Assembly: GCA_021798575.1 (NCBI GenBank)
Contig: JAJZGI010000007.1
Location: 1 to 60,659, forward strand
Direction: 5' to 3'
Source of the DNA: Pseudomonadota bacterium
GTDB taxonomy: Bacteria > Pseudomonadota > Alphaproteobacteria > Acetobacterales > Acetobacteraceae
Length of the DNA stretch: 60,659 nt
Shown: positions 55,467 to 60,659 of the stretch, in pieces
Position numbering within the stretch: the stretch's first letter is position 1
Layout: each line of letters starts with the position of its first letter
Program-made: the position numbers and the translations under genes
Notes under the pieces: generated by a model
The model's input: the letters and a program-made list of their open reading frames with translations, nothing else
The model's database searches: none
Told to the model about the DNA's origin: nothing

Positions 55467-55550
55467 TTTTCCATTCTGGCGCTGACATAAATCTATCACA
55501 CGCAGGGGCATGCGCTTGCGCTACAAAAATGGGTCCATCTGCCCTGTTGA

Positions 55551-56243
55551 GTGAATGAACCCGAGCGCGTGCGCATTTTACTGATCGAGGATGACGACAA
55601 GACCGTGGCCTATCTGCGCCGCGGCCTGGCGCCGGAGGGCCACGCGCTCAGCGTGGCGACGGACGGCTGCACCGGCCTGATCCAGGCGGCGGAGGGCGGC
55701 TTCGACCTGCTGATCATCGATCGGATGCTGCCGGGCATCGACGGGCTGGCCCTGCTGCGCACCCTGCGCACCGGCAAGATCGACACCCCGGCGCTGTTTC
55801 TCACGGCGCTGGGCAGTATCGACGACCGGGTGACCGGCCTGCGCGCGGGCGGCGATGACTATCTGGTGAAACCCTTCGAGCTGGCCGAGTTGGAGGCGCG
55901 TATTTGCGCGGTGGCGCGCCGCCGCCACAGCCCGGGGAAATCCACCCGCCTGCGGGTGGCGGACCTGGCGCTGGACCGCCTCAGCGGCGAGGTGACGCGG
56001 GGCGACAGAGTGATCGAGCTCACGCCCCGGGAGTTTCACCTTCTCAGCTTTCTGATGCTCCATGAGGGGCAGATCGTGCCGCGCCGTCTGCTGCTCGAGA
56101 AGGTTTGGAATTATCATTATGAGACCAGAACCTCCATCGTGCAGACGCATATCAGCCGCCTGCGCGATAAAATCGATACCGATGGCGGCCGCCCGCTGAT
56201 CCGCACCGTAAAGCGCGGCTACTGCATGGGCCTGCATGACTAG
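55551..56243 (+). CDS. OmpR-family response regulator
   Basis: Receiver plus winged helix, 230 residues. Receiver: LLIEDDDKTVAYL, phosphoacceptor in IIDRMLPGID, FLTALGS, Lys in LVKPFEL. DNA-binding domain: LTPREFHLLSFLMLHEGQIVPRRLLLEKVW, then QTHISRLRDKI. It starts with GTG 55551. The kinase follows after 209 bp filled by two copies of a 101-bp repeat, an unusual spacing for a regulator/kinase pair. It is a paralogue of the regulator at 47645. Confidence 0.94.
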   Translation: MNEPERVRILLIEDDDKTVAYLRRGLAPEGHALSVATDGCTGLIQAAEGGFDLLIIDRMLPGIDGLALLRTLRTGKIDTPALFLTALGSIDDRVTGLRAGGDDYLVKPFELAELEARICAVARRRHSPGKSTRLRVADLALDRLSGEVTRGDRVIELTPREFHLLSFLMLHEGQIVPRRLLLEKVWNYHYETRTSIVQTHISRLRDKIDTDGGRPLIRTVKRGYCMGLHD

Positions 56244-56262
56244 GCGTTGGATCGTGCAACCG

Positions 56263-56463
56263 CCAGAGCAATATTCATCTGATTTGAACCCCGGCTCAGA
56301 TCAGATGAATGAAATTGCTCGTCAAAATATGATCAGGGTGTTTTTCATTTGATGAAAAACACTCCAGAGCAATATTCATCTGATTTGAACCCCGGCTCAG
56401 ATCAGATGAATGAAATTGCTCGTCAAAATATGATTAGGGTGTTTTTCATTTGATGAAAAACAC
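56263..56463 (+). repeat. Two-copy 101-bp tandem duplication with internal hairpins
   Basis: Unit 1 runs 56263-56363 and unit 2 starts at 56364; they match through 56463 except for GATCAGGG/GATTAGGG. Each unit begins CCAGAGCAAT and holds a compound hairpin (GAGCAAT/ATTGCTC outside, TTCATCTGAT/ATCAGATGAA inside) and a second hairpin GTGTTTTTCAT/ATGAAAAACAC. The kinase ATG (56453) and its first codons are the end of unit 2. The unit shares AGAGC ... GCTC boundaries with other elements in the window. Confidence 0.95.
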
Positions 56464-57856
56464 CCTAAAAAGTACGGCGTTCCGGCTCTCTTTGCAGAGC
56501 ACGGTCATCTCTGGCGCCAGCGCCATGATCATCTCTAGCGTCATCTATTACGCCGCCGGGTCGGCGATCCGCCGCGAGCTGGACCGCACGATCAAGAACG
56601 AGCAGATGGAGATCGTCTCCGGATCGGAGGGCGGGACGGGCGGCGTGGCGCAGAGCATCGCCGACGAGCTCTCCGAGTCCAACCGCACCTTCTACGCGCT
56701 GCTGTCACCATCGGGCGGAATGCTGGCGGGTAACTTGCGCATTCCGCCGGCCCTGCTGGCGCGCTGGCAGGGTTATGAGACCCTCACCCGCGCGGACGGG
56801 CTGGCGTTACCGCGCCACATCACCGCCATCCGCGGCCTGGAGACGACGCTGGAGGATGGCGACCGGCTGTATGTCGCCGAGGAGGCCAACGGGCTGCTGG
56901 CGTTGCGTTATTTTTTCGCACACTCCTTCTGGCTCTATCTCACCGGCATGCTGGCGCTGGCGATGGCCGGCGGGTTTCTGCTGGTGCGCAGCGCGCTGGC
57001 CCGGGTGCAGGCCATCGCGCTCACCAGCCGGGAGATCATGGCGGGCAACCTCGCGCGCCGCGTCGCGGTGGATGGCAGCGGCGATGAGTTCGACCGGCTG
57101 GCGCTCAGCCTGAACGCGATGCTGGACCAGATCGAGATGCTGATGCGCAACATCCAGCAGGTGAGCAACGACATCTCGCACGATCTGCGCTCGCCCCTCG
57201 CACGGCTGCGGGAGAGCCTCGAGATCTCGCGCCTGGATGCGCCCGATGATCAGACCGAGCACGCCTTCGACGAGGCGATCACCCAGGTGGACCATGTGCT
57301 GGGGATATTCAGCGCGATCCTGCGCATCGCCGAGATCGAATCGCGCGCCCGGCGCGAGCATTTCTCGGAGGTGCACCTGACGGAACTGCTGCGCGACATG
57401 AGCGGCAGCTTCAAAACCGTCGCGATGGCCGAGGGGAAGACGCTCGATGCCGAGCTGGAGCCTGGCCTAGTGGTGCCAGGCGACCGCGAGCTGCTGGAGC
57501 AGATGTTCGTCAATCTGATCGAAAACGCGATGATCTATTCGCCCGTCGGCGGGAGTATCCAGATCCGCGCCAGGGCTGGCGCGGGCAGGGTCGAGGTCGA
57601 GATCGCCGATGACGGCCCGGGCATCCCCGAGCGCGAGCGTCAGCGCGTGTTGCAGCGCTTCGTGCGGCTGGATGCCTCGCGCCACCGGGAGGGCACCGGG
57701 CTTGGCCTGGCGCTGGTGGCGAGCATCGCTTCGCTGCACGAGGCGACATTCCGTTTTGAGGATAATGCGCCGGGCCTGAGAGTCGTGCTGCATCTTCCGC
57801 GCGCCACGCAGCTGCCGGCGCGGGACACCCTGCCGGACGTTCCACGACCCGCATGA
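56453..57856 (+). CDS. Membrane sensor histidine kinase, EnvZ-type
   Basis: Partner of the regulator at 55551. 467 residues: membrane segment 1 (VISGASAMIISSVIYYAAG, about 17-35), a periplasmic sensor of about 110 residues, membrane segment 2 (FWLYLTGMLALAMAGGFLLV, about 160-179), HAMP, HisKA with phosphohistidine in NDISHDLRSPLARL, and HATPase with NLIENAMIY, DDGPGIPERE and GTGLGLALV. ATG 56453 (MKNTLKST) is inside the second repeat unit; TTG 56450 is the only other nearby start. No clear ribosome site precedes it. Confidence 0.92.
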   Translation: MKNTLKSTAFRLSLQSTVISGASAMIISSVIYYAAGSAIRRELDRTIKNEQMEIVSGSEGGTGGVAQSIADELSESNRTFYALLSPSGGMLAGNLRIPPALLARWQGYETLTRADGLALPRHITAIRGLETTLEDGDRLYVAEEANGLLALRYFFAHSFWLYLTGMLALAMAGGFLLVRSALARVQAIALTSREIMAGNLARRVAVDGSGDEFDRLALSLNAMLDQIEMLMRNIQQVSNDISHDLRSPLARLRESLEISRLDAPDDQTEHAFDEAITQVDHVLGIFSAILRIAEIESRARREHFSEVHLTELLRDMSGSFKTVAMAEGKTLDAELEPGLVVPGDRELLEQMFVNLIENAMIYSPVGGSIQIRARAGAGRVEVEIADDGPGIPERERQRVLQRFVRLDASRHREGTGLGLALVASIASLHEATFRFEDNAPGLRVVLHLPRATQLPARDTLPDVPRPA

Positions 57857-58034
57857 CAGATCGAAGACAAATTTTGGAAATCCCCATAATTTAATTTAAT
57901 GTTTGAACAGATCCAGCGCTAACCGATTACACTTCTGTTCGTGCTGAATTCGTCACCGGCATAAAAGCCCAAATCCGGCTCATGAAACGGCATTTTCGGT
58001 GCTTTTCTCTAAGCTTTCAGGCACCGTAACAAAT

Positions 58035-58067
58035 GGGTCACAAATCTGCCGTCAAGCTGTAATTGTA
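58035..58067 (+). promoter_or_regulatory. Possible Pho-box-like triple repeat before the TonB receptor
   Basis: Three adjoining 11-base units, GGGTCACAAAT, CTGCCGTCAAG and CTGTAATTGTA, resemble the PhoB half-site CTGTCATAAAT at 8, 7 and 6 of 11 positions and are in exact 11-bp register. They lie 88 bp before the receptor start. The rest of the 298-bp gap (57857-58154) is AT-rich for this genome and shows no gene. Confidence 0.35.
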
Positions 58068-58154
58068 ACCCGCAGCCTCCTTCTCTACCCCGCCACGTGA
58101 GCCGGGCGCCATGGCGCGCCCGGCCGCATTTTCGCGCAAACCGGAGGCTGGGAC

Positions 58155-60539
58155 ATGAGCAGAACATCAGGAATAAACATGCTGCGGCGGGCTGCCTGCT
58201 CGCGGATCAGCCTGGCTGTGGCGCTGTCGCCGTTGCTGGGCGTGGGGCTGGCGCTGGGCGGCAACGCCCCGGCGCTGGCGCAGGCGGTGAACGCTGGTGA
58301 GGTCTCCGCCAGCGCGACCAACACAACCGCCGCGCGGGTATTGAAGGCGACCGATGAAAATCTGACGAAGAAGCAGATTTTCAAATCCGGTCAGACCGAG
58401 CAGAAGGTGACGAAACAGCAGATGAACATGCTGGGCGGTGCCGCCGGTGCGGCGCAGGCGCTCTCCATCGCGCCGGGTGTTCTGGCGCGTGGCTATGGCG
58501 GTTCGGCTGGCACCGCGCGCTATGAAATCGCGCTGCGCGGCGCCAAGGTCGGCTGGTCGTCGGTGAATGGCGACGCCGAGCGCAACGGCATCACCGTGCT
58601 GTTCGACGGCATCCCGATGAACAACCTCACCTCGCATAACGGCCAGTGGGACTCCAATGAAATCCCGATCATGCAGCTCATCAGCGGGATCAACATCATT
58701 GATGGCCCCGGCAACCCGGCCTCGCGCTGGTTCGACAGTATCGGCGGCACCGTGAACTTCGTGCCGGTGCAGCCGACGCCCAAACAATCCTACGAGATCG
58801 GCGGGCTTTATGGCTCGCAGGCGACGGAGGGTGCGCATTTCATCGCCAATTCGGGCATTCATCAGGGTTGGAGCCTGGTGGCCGCCGGTGGGTACCTCGG
58901 CAATAATTCATTCCGCAATGGCCCGACGGATGGCGGCTTCCAGGCCCCGGCCAAGTCCGATGCGTTCTTTGCCAAACTCACCAAGGTGTTCAATGACGGC
59001 AGCGTCAGCTTCGGCGGCTATGATGACAATAACCAGGAGCAACGGCCGAGCCCGCTGTTCATCCCCGCCACGCCGATCGCGGGCATCACCACCGCCGGGC
59101 TTAACGCCAACGCGCCGCTCTACAGCCAGCAGACGAGCGGCTATTACGACCTGCTCTCACCCTCGGTGTGGTTCAAGCACATCCAGGTGCGGGACTATCT
59201 GCTCTACAGCAAGCTGGCATTGGATGTTGCACCCGGCCTCACCTTCCATAACAGCCTGTGGTTCCGCCATGGCGCGCGCGTGCATTATCGTGTGAACAAC
59301 TATATCCCCGGAAATTCAGCAAACTCCGAGTATTATTATACGGAAGATGACACCTATGGCGACCGCGGCTTCATGGACTGGAGCCTGCCCTATAACGACG
59401 TGAAATTCGGCGGGGATTTCATCTACCAGCGCTATCAGCCGATCTATCTCGGCTATAACACGCCAGAGGTCGGCTCCAGCCAGTCCAACCCGCTGCAAAT
59501 CTCCAACTTCGTCATCTACAACACGTTTCTTACCGTCTTCGCGCAGGACACCATCACGCCGTTTCCCGGCCTGAGCATCACCCCCGGCATCACGGGCGTC
59601 GAGTATCAGACGAATTTCTACAATAATGAACTCGGCAACCCGGCCAATGTTTCCGTCACCGGCAATGCGCAGAAAACCTTCACGCAGGCAGAGCCTTCCG
59701 TGAATATCCGCTATCAGCCCGTGCCATGGGGCTCGATCTATGCGAGCTATGCGGAATCCTACCAGAACCCGACGGACAATGGCTTTGGCGCAAATGACGG
59801 CAATGCCGGCTCGGTGGATATCGCGACGCTGAAGCCGGTGAAGAGCGTGGATTACGAGATCGGCACGAAATTCCTGTTCCATAACATCGGGCCGATCGAG
59901 GATGCCTCGCTGGATGTCAATTACTTCCAGGACAAACTCACCAACGAGACGATCGCGACCTATGTGACCAATTTTGCCCTCACCAAGTTCGCGGCGGCGT
60001 CGGCAACCTTGAAGGGCGTGAACATCGCGGCGACCATGGACCCGGATTTCAACTGGAACCTGTTCGCCAATGTGAGCTTCAGCAATAATAGGTTCAACTC
60101 GTTCCTGCCTGGTGGTGCCACCACGGCGCTCACCAATGTTCCGGTCTCGTATAATCCGGGGCTCATGTTCACCGCGGGCGTGACCTACCGCACCTTCATC
60201 GGCAACGTGCTGGCGAATGCGGGCCTCATCGACCAATATACCGGCTCGCAGTACCTGTTTAATAACCTCACCGGCGCGCCATCCTACGTGAAGCAGCCGA
60301 GCTATAATATCACGAACCTCGATCTGGGTGCGGATGTTCCGGTGCCCCCGGCCTACTCAAAAGTGCTGAAGGTCATCAACGTCTCGTTCGAGGTCACCAA
60401 TCTGCTCGGCATCCGCTACGACCCGATCCAGTATATCACCAGCGGCGGCTATTTCGGCGGCAACAGCGCGGGCACGGTTCTGGTGGCACCCGGCGCGCCG
60501 CGGCAATATCTCGCCGAGATCACGGCGAAGTTCAACTAG
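58155..60539 (+). CDS. TonB-dependent outer-membrane receptor
   Basis: Outer-membrane beta-barrel importer powered by TonB-ExbBD. The 794-residue protein has a long signal peptide ending near PALAQA, a plug domain (KVTKQQMNMLGGAAGAAQALSIAPGV; YEIALRG; ITVLFDGIPMN; INIIDGPGNP ... GTVNFVP) and a barrel with alternating aromatic strands. It ends EITAKFN, with the near-terminal Phe of barrel proteins. The substrate is unknown; no siderophore or sugar genes are nearby. The OmpR-type pair immediately upstream, or PhoB through the boxes before it, could control it. Confidence 0.92.
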   Translation: MSRTSGINMLRRAACSRISLAVALSPLLGVGLALGGNAPALAQAVNAGEVSASATNTTAARVLKATDENLTKKQIFKSGQTEQKVTKQQMNMLGGAAGAAQALSIAPGVLARGYGGSAGTARYEIALRGAKVGWSSVNGDAERNGITVLFDGIPMNNLTSHNGQWDSNEIPIMQLISGINIIDGPGNPASRWFDSIGGTVNFVPVQPTPKQSYEIGGLYGSQATEGAHFIANSGIHQGWSLVAAGGYLGNNSFRNGPTDGGFQAPAKSDAFFAKLTKVFNDGSVSFGGYDDNNQEQRPSPLFIPATPIAGITTAGLNANAPLYSQQTSGYYDLLSPSVWFKHIQVRDYLLYSKLALDVAPGLTFHNSLWFRHGARVHYRVNNYIPGNSANSEYYYTEDDTYGDRGFMDWSLPYNDVKFGGDFIYQRYQPIYLGYNTPEVGSSQSNPLQISNFVIYNTFLTVFAQDTITPFPGLSITPGITGVEYQTNFYNNELGNPANVSVTGNAQKTFTQAEPSVNIRYQPVPWGSIYASYAESYQNPTDNGFGANDGNAGSVDIATLKPVKSVDYEIGTKFLFHNIGPIEDASLDVNYFQDKLTNETIATYVTNFALTKFAAASATLKGVNIAATMDPDFNWNLFANVSFSNNRFNSFLPGGATTALTNVPVSYNPGLMFTAGVTYRTFIGNVLANAGLIDQYTGSQYLFNNLTGAPSYVKQPSYNITNLDLGADVPVPPAYSKVLKVINVSFEVTNLLGIRYDPIQYITSGGYFGGNSAGTVLVAPGAPRQYLAEITAKFN

Positions 60540-60592
60540 TGGATAAAATCATACATTTGAGTCCAATTTAGGATTCCCATTTTGCGTCTGAG

Positions 60593-60659
60593 ATGCGATT
60601 CTGGGGCATGCTCGATGGTATTCAAGTTAAAGTCACTGCCAAGGACCGTGCCAAGCTGG
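60593..60659 (+). mobile_element. Probable 5' end of an IS630-type transposase (cut by window end)
   Basis: An ATG at 60593 opens MRFWGMLDGIQVKVTAKDRAKL and runs off the window. The VTAKDRAKL segment resembles the N-terminus of one IS630-family transposase group. The preceding 35 bases (from TGAGTCCAATTTAGG at about 60558) could hold the left terminal inverted repeat. Only 22 residues are visible, so this is a tentative call. Confidence 0.45.

Noticed and set aside
56352-56453. 33-codon leader peptide coupled to the kinase start by TGATG
   Set aside because: It is a by-product of the tandem duplication, has no ribosome site and no recognisable attenuation logic; mentioned only within the duplication finding.
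56263-56463. CRISPR-like array
   Set aside because: Only two units, directly adjacent with no spacers and no cas genes; it is a simple tandem duplication.

Overview
The window is a 60.7 kb piece of a high-GC alphaproteobacterial chromosome. Housekeeping gene order (bamD-recN, rpsA-ihfB, xseB-ispA-tlyA, ribF-ileS-lspA, rpmH-rnpA-yidD-yidC-yihA-argB, a riboswitch-controlled gcvT-gcvH-gcvP, def-fmt-truA), DUF2125, DUF3035, DUF1150 and CbpM-type proteins, and the protein sequences themselves best fit Rhodospirillales/Acetobacteraceae. An acidophilic genus such as Acidocella or Acidiphilium is possible, but the sequence alone does not prove it. Genes are tightly packed. ATGA, TTGA or GTGA stop/start overlaps are frequent, and TTG and GTG starts are common.

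Layout. 1-5 kb: recN (cut by the window edge) and bamD on the minus strand; rpsA, ihfB, a LapA-domain gene and pyrF on the plus strand. 5-9.5 kb: a giant CheB-CheR-PAS-histidine kinase-receiver protein followed by an out-of-frame FixJ-type regulator. 9.5-15 kb: accessory metabolism (DHA2 transporter, aldo/keto reductase, aldehyde dehydrogenase, flavin reductase, ROK kinase). 15-21.6 kb: a cysteine-less TusA-like protein, a deacetylase-family protein, xseB, ispA, tlyA, AsmA and DUF2125 proteins. 21.7-31 kb: ribF-ileS-lspA, a DUF3035 lipoprotein, argB and the rpmH-to-yihA cluster. 31-36.4 kb: patatin plus an orphan kinase, cysteine synthase, CbpA/CbpM and a pair of stand-alone receivers, one of them degenerate. 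36.5-46 kb: glycine riboswitch and glycine cleavage operon, lepA, DUF1150 and Hsp20, def-fmt-truA. 46-49.3 kb: an OmpR/EnvZ-type pair and a YqjD/YqjE-like pair. 49.3-55.3 kb: an overlapping five-gene operon (photolyase, flavin oxidase, DUF1365, Cfa-type methyltransferase, GPH transporter). 55.4-60.6 kb: tRNA-Arg(CCU), a second OmpR/EnvZ-type pair, a TonB-dependent receptor, and what looks like the start of an IS630-type transposase.

How it works together. Most of the window is core cell biology: translation, envelope assembly, protein maturation and glycine catabolism. The glycine operon is switched by its own ligand. The photolyase-to-transporter operon looks like a membrane-lipid and photo-oxidative stress module. 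Four histidine kinases and five regulators or receivers make this a signalling-rich stretch.

The least ordinary signals are: an ileS gene with two internal low-GC patches, one covering the editing domain; a family of AGAGC-bounded palindromes between genes, one of which supplies the end of a reading frame; a 101-bp near-perfect tandem duplication that supplies a kinase start codon; an 11-bp duplication that appears to have changed the fmt start from ATG to TTG; and the frame break between the hybrid kinase and its FixJ-type regulator. I did not find a CRISPR array, a prophage or a recognisable defence island.
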